A DNA stretch of 64,000 nucleotides from Albibacterium profundi (GTDB lineage Bacteria > Bacteroidota > Bacteroidia > Sphingobacteriales > Sphingobacteriaceae). Positions 1 to 8,561 of this stretch are shown here, one piece after another (position 1 is the first letter of the stretch; every line of letters starts with the position of its first letter). The notes beneath the pieces are model-generated. The model was not told the origin of the DNA. It was given only the letters and a program-made list of their open reading frames with translations, and did not search any database. The DNA lies in contig NZ_JBBVGT010000002.1 of the NCBI RefSeq assembly GCF_042159835.1, positions 1,116,001-1,180,000 on the forward strand. Direction: 5' to 3'. The position numbers were made by a program, and so were the translations under genes.

Positions 1-1523
1 ACTTCCGAGAACGTGGTTACCGCGATGATATCATTAAAAAATTTGAGTTAGGTTACTCACCAGAAAGCTGGGACTATTTATATAAACAGGCAAAAGCAGA
101 AGGCCACCAAGAAGAGTATCTAGTTAGTACAGGTTTGATCATCCAGAAAGAGGGGGGTAAGAGCTACGATCGATTCCGTAGTCGAGTAATGTTTCCTATC
201 CACAACCTCACTGGGAGAGCACTGGGTTTTGGTGGGCGTACTTTAAAAACCGACAAAAAGGTACCCAAGTATGTAAACTCACCCGAGAGCGAAATCTATC
301 ATAAGTCAGCCATCCTCTACGGGTTGTATTTTGCAAAAAAAGCCATCGTCAACACCGATACGTGTTACTTAGTAGAGGGTTATGCTGATGTTTTATCCAT
401 GCACCAAGCAGGGGTGGAAAATGTAGTAGCATCTTCGGGGACTTCGCTTACCATTGAGCAGGTCAAATTGATTTCCCGATTTACAAAGAACGTGACCATG
501 CTTTATGACGGAGATGCGGCAGGGATAAAGGCGTCGCTTAGGGGAACCGACATGTTATTAAAGGAAGGCTTAAATGTTCGCATTCTGCTTTTTCCCGAAG
601 GGAACGACCCAGATTCTTATATTCAAAAGTTTGGTCCAAAAAGTTTCCAAGACTACATTGAACAGAACCAACAAGACTTTATTTCCTTTAAAACCCAAGT
701 GCTGCTCAACGAAGCAGGTAATGATCCTGTAAAACGAGCTGGAGTAATCCGTGAAATTGTAGAGAGTATTGCATTAATTCCTGATTCCATAAAGGCATCG
801 TTATTTATTCGGGACTGTAGTGTGAAACTTGACATCGAAGAGCGAATATTAATTGCCGAGCTAAATAAGATTAAGCTTCAAGAGGCTAAAAAACGACAAT
901 CAAACCCTTCACTTGGCAATAAACCAGCGGCTACAGTCGGAACCGATCCGAGTAGCGTTCCGCAGACTACCGATCGGCCGAAAGCGGTCAACTCGAACGA
1001 CCTTCAAGAAAAGGAGATTATTCGATTGCTTCTTCTTTATGGTGACCAACCGGCAACATGGTTAGAGAATGACAACTATCCCATTGCTGTCCTGATACTT
1101 TCTTCACTTCAAGATATCGAATTTACTCATCCCGAAGCAAAGAAAATTATGGACATCTTCATCGAATATGTTAACAAACAAGATTTACCAGAGAACCGCT
1201 TCTTCATCACACACGGCGACAAAGGAATTTCAAGTCTAGCCATTTCTCTTTTATCTAATCCATACAATCTGAGCCCTAACTGGAATGATGAAAAGCGACA
1301 AATCTATGTGAAACAGGAAACCGACAACCTGAAAGACACTGTACTACGTGCAATTTTTAGGATGAAAAGACGAAAAATAGACGAACGGATCCAACAGGTT
1401 CGAGAAGAAATGAAATCTGAGTCGAATGCAGATAATATTTCAATTCTACTACATAAGTACCAAAAACTCAAAGAAGTAGAGAAAGAAACCCTGGAATTTT
1501 TAGGAACGGTTATAAGCAGGTAA
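1..1523 (+). CDS. dnaG: DNA primase DnaG (5' end outside window)
   Basis: Primase that makes the RNA primers for replication. The frame is open from base 3, so the gene starts upstream of the window; about 506 residues are visible. The zinc-finger end and part of the catalytic domain are missing because of the window edge, not because of a mutation. Visible parts: the end of the N-terminal catalytic core, then the TOPRIM domain with the VEGYADV glutamate near base 375 and the DGD metal-binding motif near 507-518, followed by a helical C-terminal region expected to bind the DnaB helicase. A low-complexity linker lies near 900-1000. The stop is 2 bases before yraN, so the two genes are probably cotranscribed. 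Confidence 0.95.
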   Translation, partial: FRERGYRDDIIKKFELGYSPESWDYLYKQAKAEGHQEEYLVSTGLIIQKEGGKSYDRFRSRVMFPIHNLTGRALGFGGRTLKTDKKVPKYVNSPESEIYHKSAILYGLYFAKKAIVNTDTCYLVEGYADVLSMHQAGVENVVASSGTSLTIEQVKLISRFTKNVTMLYDGDAAGIKASLRGTDMLLKEGLNVRILLFPEGNDPDSYIQKFGPKSFQDYIEQNQQDFISFKTQVLLNEAGNDPVKRAGVIREIVESIALIPDSIKASLFIRDCSVKLDIEERILIAELNKIKLQEAKKRQSNPSLGNKPAATVGTDPSSVPQTTDRPKAVNSNDLQEKEIIRLLLLYGDQPATWLENDNYPIAVLILSSLQDIEFTHPEAKKIMDIFIEYVNKQDLPENRFFITHGDKGISSLAISLLSNPYNLSPNWNDEKRQIYVKQETDNLKDTVLRAIFRMKRRKIDERIQQVREEMKSESNADNISILLHKYQKLKEVEKETLEFLGTVISR

Positions 1524-1525
1524 AT

Positions 1526-1888
1526 ATGTCAATACATTTAGAAACAGGCCGGTCTGGCGAAGCTGAAGCATGCAGATTTGTAAATGAAATTGGATATACT
1601 ATATTAGAAGTGAACTGGCGCTATAAACACCTTGAAGTCGATATCATTGCGATGGACAAAGATGTATTAGTCTTTATAGAGGTTAAAACACGTAAAAGTT
1701 TGCTCTATGGCCAACCCTATGAAGCGGTTGACTATCGGAAACAACAAAAACTCAATCGGGCAGCCAACCTATACATTTCATACAAAAAACACCAAGGTGA
1801 TATTCGCTTTGATATTATTTCTATATTCTCCGACCCAGCCAAGAAGATGAAGGTGGAGCATATCAAGGATGCTTTTTGGCCCGAATAG
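1526..1888 (+). CDS. YraN family endonuclease-like protein (UPF0102)
   Basis: A 120-residue protein of the YraN/UPF0102 family, which has a restriction-endonuclease-like PD-(D/E)xK fold. The N-terminal GxxGEAxA segment is present, followed by the catalytic-like residues EVDIIA and the EVKTR motif near residues 52-56. Length matches the family. The cellular role is not established; the family is usually linked to DNA maintenance by fold only. It starts 2 bases after the primase stop, which suggests cotranscription. ATG 1526 is the only start that keeps the complete N-terminus. Confidence 0.9.
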   Translation: MSIHLETGRSGEAEACRFVNEIGYTILEVNWRYKHLEVDIIAMDKDVLVFIEVKTRKSLLYGQPYEAVDYRKQQKLNRAANLYISYKKHQGDIRFDIISIFSDPAKKMKVEHIKDAFWPE

Positions 1889-1933
1889 TCTTTTAAAACA
1901 TAAATCATTATTTTAGCGAAATATTGAAATCGT

Positions 1934-2983
1934 ATGAGAAATTTATTCCTTTCTGTAATCAGCTTGTTTATTATCGTTTCGGTAGGATGCAACAGCCAAA
2001 AGAAAGCTTCCCGTATTACGTTCCTCAGCCCAGAGCCCGGGAATATCCGAATGGGGGATACTATTAAATTACAGCTGAATATACCAGAAACAGAACAGAC
2101 CGATTCTATAGTTTATTATGTTAATGACAGCCTGATTGAAAGAAGCAACGGGAACGAACCAGTCTTTTTTGACAGTAGCAATTTACGCATTGGCCCTCAG
2201 CAGCTCGTTGCGAAGCATTATCAGAATGGCGAATTAACCGAAAGGAAGGTCTCGGTCACTCTTTTACCACAGCAGGCTCCTGAGCAATTTAGCTTCTCTG
2301 TCGTAAACACGTTTCCGCATGATGATGAGGCTTATACACAAGGGCTTGAATATCAGAACGGCTTTCTATATGAGAGCACGGGAGAATATGGCCATTCTAG
2401 TCTTCGCAAAGTAGATCTTGCTACCGGGAACGTTATTCAGAAAGTCGACCTTCCACAGACTCAGTTTGGAGAAGGCCTAACTATTATAGATAATCGTATT
2501 ATCCAGCTTACGTGGCGAGAGGGCATTGGGCTAGTATACGATAAATCATCCTTCGAAAAAGTCAAAGAGTTCAACTATCAAGCAAGTCGCGAAGGTTGGG
2601 GCATATGCTATGACGGAGAAAAACTTATTAAGTCTGACGGGTCTAACCGTCTCTATTTCCTAGATAAAGACACTTATGCAGAAACCGGCCGATACATCGA
2701 TGTTTATAACCATAATGGTCCCGTTGACAATCTTAACGAACTTGAGTATATCAATGGGAAGATCTATGCCAATATCTATTTAACAGATAAAATTGCGATT
2801 ATTGATCCTGTGACCGGCATTGTCGAAGGTGAGCTTAATTTAATAGGTTTACTTCCGCAAAAAGACCGTAAACTCGACACCGACGTTCTTAACGGCATTG
2901 CTTATGATCGTGAGAATAACCGGATATTTGTTACCGGAAAAAAATGGAACACACTGTTCCAGATTAAATTATTGTCACCTTAG
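1934..2983 (+). CDS. Glutaminyl-peptide cyclotransferase, lipoprotein
   Basis: Predicted glutamine cyclotransferase (plant/papaya type, five-bladed beta-propeller), which turns N-terminal glutamine into pyroglutamate on exported proteins. Residues 1-18 form a lipoprotein signal with lipobox SVGC, so the enzyme is probably anchored in the periplasm. Residues ~20-110 form an Ig-like or linker region. The propeller begins near the motif FPHDDEAYTQGL, with the family motifs YESTGEYG, FGEGL, LTWREG and NELEY following. Length (349 aa) fits the lipoprotein form common in Bacteroidota. The 3' end overlaps the convergent gene by 9 bases. Confidence 0.9.
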   Translation: MRNLFLSVISLFIIVSVGCNSQKKASRITFLSPEPGNIRMGDTIKLQLNIPETEQTDSIVYYVNDSLIERSNGNEPVFFDSSNLRIGPQQLVAKHYQNGELTERKVSVTLLPQQAPEQFSFSVVNTFPHDDEAYTQGLEYQNGFLYESTGEYGHSSLRKVDLATGNVIQKVDLPQTQFGEGLTIIDNRIIQLTWREGIGLVYDKSSFEKVKEFNYQASREGWGICYDGEKLIKSDGSNRLYFLDKDTYAETGRYIDVYNHNGPVDNLNELEYINGKIYANIYLTDKIAIIDPVTGIVEGELNLIGLLPQKDRKLDTDVLNGIAYDRENNRIFVTGKKWNTLFQIKLLSP

Positions 2984-3727
2984 CGATTCACTCAAGTCGG
3001 GCGCCTTAAACTCAGGCAATTTAGGAGCTGCGGGTCTACCGTTTTTTTCGAATTGCTTAAAGGCTTCCATAACATAGTTAGTTGCATCGTATTGATTCCA
3101 TTTGCGAGCGCGTTCAAATGAGGGTCGATAAATAATAACAAAGTTTTCCAAGTCTTCGCCTTCCAAGTGGGTTAACGACTTGATCAGCGGTTTATTGAAT
3201 TTTCGGTCAACTACTAATTGATCCTGTTCATAACTCATATACTCTTGAAACCTTCGGGATCTTCTCCCAGTTTTGCCGAAAGTCTCACTTAATGCAGAAA
3301 TGGGATTGAATATATAAGCAAGCACGGGTGGCTTCCCATCAAAATAGCTGCCTTGTTTTCTATATTGCTCGATAACTTCTTCCATCCGCTGTTCCTTTGT
3401 TTGCCCAAAGACATTGACCGTCCGTAGTTGTGTTGATAACGGACGAAGTCTAATAATCATGTCTTCCGTGGACGAGAGTATCAAGTTTTGCTCATTGTAG
3501 CCCTCCTTGAACACTCGCAATGTATCTCCTAGTTCAGCGACCAAATTAAACAGTCCAAGTGTATTGGAAACAAAGCGGTCATGAGTTCTTAAATTCCGTA
3601 TTTCTACGTCGCCAACCCGTGTTTCGTTAGACGAGTTTAATACGACACCGCGAACCGTCTGCTGTCCCAGACCTACCATAGGCAGCGATATGAAAAACAA
3701 GAGTACAATTTTTAATAATCTGTTCAT
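2975..3727 (-). CDS. Secreted protein with carboxypeptidase-regulatory-like domain
   Basis: A 250-residue exported protein. Residues 1-21 form a signal peptide ending at GLGQ. Residues ~22-100 look like the CarboxypepD_reg-like beta-sandwich found at the N-terminus of TonB receptors (VRGVVLNSSN start, GLFNL, GDTLRVFKEGY), but no plug or barrel follows. The C-terminal part is charged and helical (EEVIEQYRKQG, RRSRRFQEYM) with no family I can name. This architecture is common in Bacteroidota as an exported protein of unknown function. It overlaps the convergent cyclotransferase by 9 bases. Confidence 0.75.
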   Translation of the reverse strand: MNRLLKIVLLFFISLPMVGLGQQTVRGVVLNSSNETRVGDVEIRNLRTHDRFVSNTLGLFNLVAELGDTLRVFKEGYNEQNLILSSTEDMIIRLRPLSTQLRTVNVFGQTKEQRMEEVIEQYRKQGSYFDGKPPVLAYIFNPISALSETFGKTGRRSRRFQEYMSYEQDQLVVDRKFNKPLIKSLTHLEGEDLENFVIIYRPSFERARKWNQYDATNYVMEAFKQFEKNGRPAAPKLPEFKAPDLSESLR

Positions 3728-3801
3728 GACACATTAGAATCATGTAAACATAAAGAAAAGGGTACAAAGAGTATGCTAAAAAATGTTAAAAGAATTTACA
3801 T

Positions 3802-3809
3802 TATCTTTG
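3802..3809 (+). promoter_or_regulatory. -7 box (TAtcTTTG) of yicC
   Basis: Exact match to the Bacteroidota -7 consensus TAnnTTTG, ending 3 bases before the ATG at 3813. Transcription would begin at or next to the start codon, so the message is leaderless or nearly so. No clear -33 TTG was found. Confidence 0.55.
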
Positions 3810-3812
3810 CGA

Positions 3813-4688
3813 ATGATCAAATCAATGACTGGCTATGGTATTGCCAACGCCGATACCGAATACGGACATTACATCGTTGAAATAAAATCTCTGAATTCCA
3901 AATTCTTAGAGTTAAACCTGAAAATACCAAAAATATTTTCTGACAAAGAGCTCTTTTTGAGAAACGAATGTTCCCGACTGCTGGAACGTGGAAAAATCAA
4001 TATAACGATTACCGCTGAACATGACGATCCAGTCATGAATGCTGCTACTATCAATAAACCTTTAGTAAAATTCTATTATAATGAATTAAAGGAAATAGCG
4101 GATAATGTTGGCGCTTCTAAAGAAAACCTGTTATCGATGGTATTAACACTACCTGAAGTAATTGGCCATAGCGAAGAGAAAGCTGATGAAAATGCTTGGA
4201 ACGCAATTTATGGTGTTTTCATTGATGCAATACATAAGTTTGATCAATTCAGGAAAGACGAAGGAGAAGTTTTACGCGCAGATTTAGCCATGCGTGCTAC
4301 CAAGATCGTCACCCTTCTAACGGAAATTGAAACAAAAGAGACCAGTCGGATCCCGATGATCAGGGAACGAATAATCAATTACCTTGACGAGACAGTCGGT
4401 AAAGAGAATGTCGACAAAAACCGCTTTGAGCAAGAGCTTATCTATTACATCGATAAACTAGATATCACCGAAGAAAAGGTACGGTTACGGAGCCATTGTA
4501 ATTACTTCAGCAAGGCTCTCGAAAGTAGAGATGCAAACGGCAAAAAGCTTAGCTTTATTTCGCAAGAGATGGGTCGCGAAATCAACACCTTAGGTTCAAA
4601 AGCCAATCATGCCGAGATTCAGCAGATCGTTGTCAGAATGAAAGAAGAATTAGAAAAAATTAAGGAGCAACTCTTGAATGTTTTATAA
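3813..4688 (+). CDS. YicC family protein (endoribonuclease-like)
   Basis: YicC/YloC family protein of 291 residues. The family has been linked to RNA turnover in other bacteria. The hallmark N-terminus MIKSMTGYG and the C-terminal signature GREINTLGSKA are both present. An in-frame ATG exists at 3783, but the 10 extra codons would contain the TAtcTTTG promoter box and break the conserved N-terminus, so ATG 3813 is preferred. It is the first gene of a tight yicC-gmk-nadD operon, an arrangement seen in many bacteria. Confidence 0.9.
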   Translation: MIKSMTGYGIANADTEYGHYIVEIKSLNSKFLELNLKIPKIFSDKELFLRNECSRLLERGKINITITAEHDDPVMNAATINKPLVKFYYNELKEIADNVGASKENLLSMVLTLPEVIGHSEEKADENAWNAIYGVFIDAIHKFDQFRKDEGEVLRADLAMRATKIVTLLTEIETKETSRIPMIRERIINYLDETVGKENVDKNRFEQELIYYIDKLDITEEKVRLRSHCNYFSKALESRDANGKKLSFISQEMGREINTLGSKANHAEIQQIVVRMKEELEKIKEQLLNVL

Positions 4689-4689
4689 A

Positions 4690-5274
4690 ATGGTTGGAAA
4701 GTTAATTATTTTTTCCGCGCCATCAGGTGCTGGAAAAACAACAATTGTCAGACATTTACTCTCAAAGTATAACGATAAACTAGCATTCTCCATCTCTGCC
4801 TGTACACGTCAGCCACGGGAAAATGAAATTCATGGTAAAGACTACTATTTCATTACTCAAGAAGATTTTCTTCATAGAATAGCTCAGAAGGAGTTTGTTG
4901 AATTTGAGGAAGTCTACTCAGGAACCTATTATGGTACTCTTCGGTCAGAAATAGAAAGAATATGGGGAGAGAACAAGGCTGTTATTTTTGATATTGATGT
5001 TATAGGCGGCTTGCACTTAAAAGACAAATTCAAAGATCAGGCATTAGCCATATTCGTACGACCTCCATCGTTAGAAGTGCTTTCTGAGCGACTGTACGGT
5101 CGTGGTACAGACACAATTGACAAACTCAATGAGCGAATTGGAAAAGCAAAAAAAGAATTAGAATATGCGGGTCAGTTTGACGTTATCTTAGAGAACGACG
5201 ACCTAACAGAAGCGTGTATAAAAGCCGAACAGTTAATTGACGATTTTCTTTCGGGTCACAACTCATCAATATGA
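4690..5274 (+). CDS. gmk: Guanylate kinase
   Basis: Phosphorylates GMP to GDP with ATP. The P-loop is APSGAGKTT at residues 10-18, followed by the GMP-binding segment with the TRQPRENE motif and the conserved DYYF. Length is normal (194 aa). ATG 4690 gives the usual family N-terminus (MxGKLIIFSAPSG); an alternative ATG at 4678, 10 bases after AAGGAG at 4662-4667, would add four residues and overlap yicC by 11 bases. The 3' end overlaps nadD by 4 bases (ATGA), so the two are translationally coupled. Confidence 0.93.
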   Translation: MVGKLIIFSAPSGAGKTTIVRHLLSKYNDKLAFSISACTRQPRENEIHGKDYYFITQEDFLHRIAQKEFVEFEEVYSGTYYGTLRSEIERIWGENKAVIFDIDVIGGLHLKDKFKDQALAIFVRPPSLEVLSERLYGRGTDTIDKLNERIGKAKKELEYAGQFDVILENDDLTEACIKAEQLIDDFLSGHNSSI

Positions 5275-5846
5275 ATAAAATAGGTCTATTTTTTGGCTCA
5301 TTTAACCCGATCCATATTGGTCACTTAATCATCGCAAATTACATGGCGAATCATACTGATTTAGATGAAGTATGGTTGATGGTCTCACCTCATAATCCAT
5401 TAAAGAAAAAAAGCAATTTGGCCAATATGTACGATCGACTTGAGATGGTCAATTTGGCAATACAGGATACTGAGAACATCAAGAGCAGCGATATCGAGTT
5501 TAGGTTGAACCAACCGTCTTATACAATTGACACCCTTATCCATCTTCAAGAGCGGTATCCATCTAAAGAGTTTATCTTAATCATGGGTTCAGACAACTTG
5601 GTAAGCCTCAAGAAGTGGAAAAACTATGAAGTCATCCTCCGCGACTATAAGATATTCGTGTATCCACGTCCCGGATACCAGGATGAAGAGATGTCTATGC
5701 ACCCCTCGATCACCATAACTGACACACCATTAATGGAGTTGTCTTCAACCTTTATCCGAAAATCTATCGCTAATGATAAAAGCGTAAAGTTCTTCATACC
5801 GGACGCGGTTGCCAATTTTATTGACAGCAAAGGACTGTACCATTAA
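5271..5846 (+). CDS. nadD: Nicotinate-nucleotide adenylyltransferase
   Basis: Transfers AMP from ATP to nicotinate mononucleotide in NAD synthesis. The nucleotidyltransferase motif GSFNPIHIGH lies at residues 9-18, and the second motif SSTFIRKSI lies near residue 157. Length (191 aa) is typical. It is the last gene of yicC-gmk-nadD, overlapping gmk by ATGA at its start and the convergent flavoprotein gene by 4 bases at its stop. No hairpin separates the convergent ends. Confidence 0.93.
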   Translation: MNKIGLFFGSFNPIHIGHLIIANYMANHTDLDEVWLMVSPHNPLKKKSNLANMYDRLEMVNLAIQDTENIKSSDIEFRLNQPSYTIDTLIHLQERYPSKEFILIMGSDNLVSLKKWKNYEVILRDYKIFVYPRPGYQDEEMSMHPSITITDTPLMELSSTFIRKSIANDKSVKFFIPDAVANFIDSKGLYH

Positions 5847-7303
5847 TATCGCCATTTCATTAGCTCCTCCATATAGGTATCTACCAGCGATGCGTTTAAC
5901 ACATCATTTATAAATCCAATATATCCGTCGGGTCTAATGAGAATCATTTTATGCTGTTCCGCTTTCATCTCAAATGCCTTAAACACATGTTCGTTTTTAC
6001 TGGAATAAGGCAAATAGTAAACATGCATATAGGAAGTATATTTTTTCTTGATCCCTTGACCAATATTAAACCGCAAATAACTTGATAAACTACCTAAGAG
6101 CAAGAGAACGAAACCGGACTTTTTAACCCATTCATGTAAACTAGTGTCTACACCACTCTTTTCGTCATATACCGTAAAATTCGGTAGTCGATCGCCAGCA
6201 ACAATTTTTTTAGACAATGAATGATGTAAAGACAGTTCACTTCTACGATAATTGTACTCAGTGAAGAGAATATTATCAAGACTTTTTAACGCTAATTGCT
6301 GCCGAAGTTTTGAAAATAACCTACCTTTATATAACAGAACATTCAACAACCAGTAAGATTTCCTATAAACCCTCATTGCTAGAAATTTACGCTCTACTTC
6401 ATATGAACTGAGCATAGTTTTATTCATCTTCTCCGATATAATAAAAGCCAATTTCCAGCTCAAATTGGCTGCATCTTGAAAATGCAGGTTTATTATCGAA
6501 TCTAACAAGAACAAACCGTCGACGTTCAACCTCCCGAAGGAAATACACCGCTGTTGAAGATAATTGAGTGCAACTGAGCCAATCACATTTTTGCTCGATG
6601 AGCCATCACTTTTCGTCGAGCTTAATAAATGGTATCGATTTGTCCGCTCATCCGACTTAGCGAACATAAAACCGTCACTCATCATTACAAGACGCTGATC
6701 ACAATCAACAAGTTCATTAGGCTCTATTTTGGAACAGTACAACTGTTGGGGAATAACCCAACTTTTATGATCGAAGCCCAATCGCGTCAGAATATGATCA
6801 TTTTCACAATCAGAAAACACAACCCACTTCGATTTTATATCATGTGATGATTGATCCTGTTCCATCACCACCCTCACGCCTGAATCATCTTGGTAAATAT
6901 CCTTTATTCTTGAGTCCCAATATACGGGACATGCCTTCGAGCCCAAATATTGCAGCAAGGCTTTGTCGACTTTGCCCTGTTCGATATTTAAAAAGTAATG
7001 ATAAGCCGACAGATGTTCATCGTGAGTCAAATCTATTTGTTTCAATACCTGATCGGCGAATTGAACTGTCAGTCCTTTACACACGCTTCCCAGCGGAAGA
7101 AGCGTATCCATTAGTCCGAGCCTCCCTAACATGTCGAGTGACAATCGATCCAACGTTATCAGGCTTTCAGTATCTGACATACCTTTTCGGTGGTCAACAA
7201 CCATCGGCTCAATCCCGTATTTCAATAATTGTGCAGCCAACACCATACTCGCCGCAGAGGCTCCGACGATAATGATATCAACATTTTTTGTGTTAAACTT
7301 CAT
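5843..7303 (-). CDS. FAD-dependent monooxygenase-like protein with degraded cofactor motifs
   Basis: Resembles the PheA/TfdB-type aromatic flavoprotein monooxygenases in overall layout: an N-terminal Rossmann segment, a middle domain, and a C-terminal thioredoxin-like domain (GDRLPNF near residue 380 onward). The cofactor signatures are eroded. The GxGxxG dinucleotide loop reads GASAAS (residues 14-19), so two glycines are serines. The DG motif reads SDCENDH. The GD motif region reads LLDSIINLHFQDA, losing the glycine and about ten residues of the flavin loop, although QDAANLSWKLA is kept. Length is 486 aa against about 500-550. It may be a non-catalytic paralogue or bind flavin differently. 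It overlaps the upstream methylase gene by 4 bases. Confidence 0.7.
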   Translation of the reverse strand: MKFNTKNVDIIIVGASAASMVLAAQLLKYGIEPMVVDHRKGMSDTESLITLDRLSLDMLGRLGLMDTLLPLGSVCKGLTVQFADQVLKQIDLTHDEHLSAYHYFLNIEQGKVDKALLQYLGSKACPVYWDSRIKDIYQDDSGVRVVMEQDQSSHDIKSKWVVFSDCENDHILTRLGFDHKSWVIPQQLYCSKIEPNELVDCDQRLVMMSDGFMFAKSDERTNRYHLLSSTKSDGSSSKNVIGSVALNYLQQRCISFGRLNVDGLFLLDSIINLHFQDAANLSWKLAFIISEKMNKTMLSSYEVERKFLAMRVYRKSYWLLNVLLYKGRLFSKLRQQLALKSLDNILFTEYNYRRSELSLHHSLSKKIVAGDRLPNFTVYDEKSGVDTSLHEWVKKSGFVLLLLGSLSSYLRFNIGQGIKKKYTSYMHVYYLPYSSKNEHVFKAFEMKAEQHKMILIRPDGYIGFINDVLNASLVDTYMEELMKWRY

Positions 7304-8010
7304 CGATAAAGTAAAAAGATCGCAGGCTTCTTATGAAAATCCACTTTTCTTTTCTTCCATTCTTTCACCGTGTCGCTAATGATCAATTCGTCTTCTGCAG
7401 TTAAATTACATGCAACACACAATTTTGTTTGGTCATTACATATTTTCAAAATATTTTCCAACAAAGCATTATTACGAAAAGGAGTTTCGATAAATATCTG
7501 TGTTTCCTGATATCTGGCAGCATTCTGTTCCGCAGCGAGCAACTGTCTTCGTCGTTGCTCTTTATCAATTGGCAAATATCCATGAAAGGTGAATCGTTGC
7601 CCATTAAAGCCAGAAGCCATTAATGCCAGCATAATAGAGCTCGGTCCCACCAAGGGTACAACCTTTATCCCTAGCTTGTGCGCATATGCGATGATGTCAG
7701 CACCGGGGTCCGCAATTCCCGGACAGCCAGCCTCACTCATTAAACCCACATCCTTTCCCGCCAATAAGCCTTTAAAATAATCTTTGGTAGAAGTCGTTGA
7801 TCGCTTATGCTTTCCATAATCATGGATGGTCAATTCACTTTGCGGAATTTTCAGCCCTGCCTGTTTAAGAAACTTGCGTGCAGTTTTTTCATTCTCTACA
7901 ATATATTCGTCGATCTGATTAATTGTTTCTTGAAGAAATGTTGTAAAAGACGCATTAGCACTATCAGCCCCCAATGGAACGGGTATTAGATACAAACAAC
8001 CATGATTCAT
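7300..8010 (-). CDS. RsmI-like SAM-dependent methyltransferase
   Basis: Tetrapyrrole-methylase-fold protein related to RsmI, which 2'-O-methylates C1402 of 16S rRNA. Features seen are the LYLIPVPLG start, the SEAGCPGIADPG motif and the VGPSS motif near residue 125. It is shorter (236 aa) than usual RsmI (about 275-290) and has diverged at the AEDTR position (VENEKTARKF), so it may be a paralogue with another substrate. ATG 8010 is preferred over the in-frame TTG 8016 because a -7-like box (CAtaTTTG) covers 8014-8021. It overlaps the downstream flavoprotein gene by 4 bases. Confidence 0.8.
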   Translation of the reverse strand: MNHGCLYLIPVPLGADSANASFTTFLQETINQIDEYIVENEKTARKFLKQAGLKIPQSELTIHDYGKHKRSTTSTKDYFKGLLAGKDVGLMSEAGCPGIADPGADIIAYAHKLGIKVVPLVGPSSIMLALMASGFNGQRFTFHGYLPIDKEQRRRQLLAAEQNAARYQETQIFIETPFRNNALLENILKICNDQTKLCVACNLTAEDELIISDTVKEWKKRKVDFHKKPAIFLLYR

Positions 8011-8079
8011 ATACAAATATGGTTTTTTACGCCGAGTATTCTGACTATTGGTAAATTTTCTTTTAGCCTCGAGTAAAAA

Positions 8080-8113
8080 AGAAGGAGGAAGCCCCCTAAA
8101 GCCTCCTCCTTCT
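8080..8113 (-). terminator. GC-rich hairpin with U-tract, no obvious gene upstream
   Basis: Arms AGAAGGAGG (8080-8088) and CCTCCTTCT (8105-8113) pair perfectly, with GC/GC pairing possible inside. On the minus strand it is followed by TTTTTT (8075-8080), the form of an intrinsic terminator. The nearest minus-strand gene upstream already has its own terminator at 8248-8285, so this one may end a small RNA or act as an attenuator ahead of the RsmI-like gene. Confidence 0.6.
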
Positions 8114-8247
8114 AAAAAATCAACAATTAAAATTTTTTCGGTTCCCTTAAAGCTTTAACGTTCAGCTACCAAGCTCTAAGCTTATCCTATAACAATTATA
8201 AAATTACAGAAAATTTACATCGTAAACACAGCCAACTTTTCAACAAA

Positions 8248-8285
8248 AAAGGGGTTATCAACATTTTAATGTTGATAACCCCTTT
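8248..8285 (-). terminator. Terminator of the peroxiredoxin-thioredoxin-DUF6952 operon
   Basis: A perfect inverted repeat, 15 bp of GGGGTTATCAACATT plus flanking AAA/TTT with a 2-base loop. It ends 15 bases after the DUF6952 stop and is followed on the minus strand by a T-run. Confidence 0.85.
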
Positions 8286-8300
8286 CATTCGAAAGAAAAT

Positions 8301-8561
8301 TTATTTGTCTATAGAGCCTAAGACACGCTTCATAAAGCTGTTAAGCGCTTCTTTCTTGTCCAAACCTTCTTCTTTAATCAACTTGTTTACTTCAACAGCA
8401 CCATACATATTAGAGATTAATTCACCAATCACATCAATCTCATCATCCTTCAATCCGGGTGCCTCTGTTAATGATTCCAGGGTTTCGATCGTCTCTATCA
8501 CAAAATCTTCATCATTCTCCTCAATAAATTGAGTCAGATGCTTAATTACTGGTAACTTCAT
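8301..8561 (-). CDS. DUF6952 family protein
   Basis: Small acidic protein of 86 residues that matches the Bacteroidota family I remember as DUF6952 (N-terminus MKLPVIKHLTQFI, a run of acidic helix, then LTEAPGLKDDEIDVIGEL). No transmembrane segment or cysteine is present. It is the third gene of an operon with peroxiredoxin and thioredoxin and overlaps the thioredoxin gene by 20 bases, so translation is coupled. The context suggests a role in peroxide or thiol stress, but its function is unknown. Confidence 0.8.
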   Translation of the reverse strand: MKLPVIKHLTQFIEENDEDFVIETIETLESLTEAPGLKDDEIDVIGELISNMYGAVEVNKLIKEEGLDKKEALNSFMKRVLGSIDK

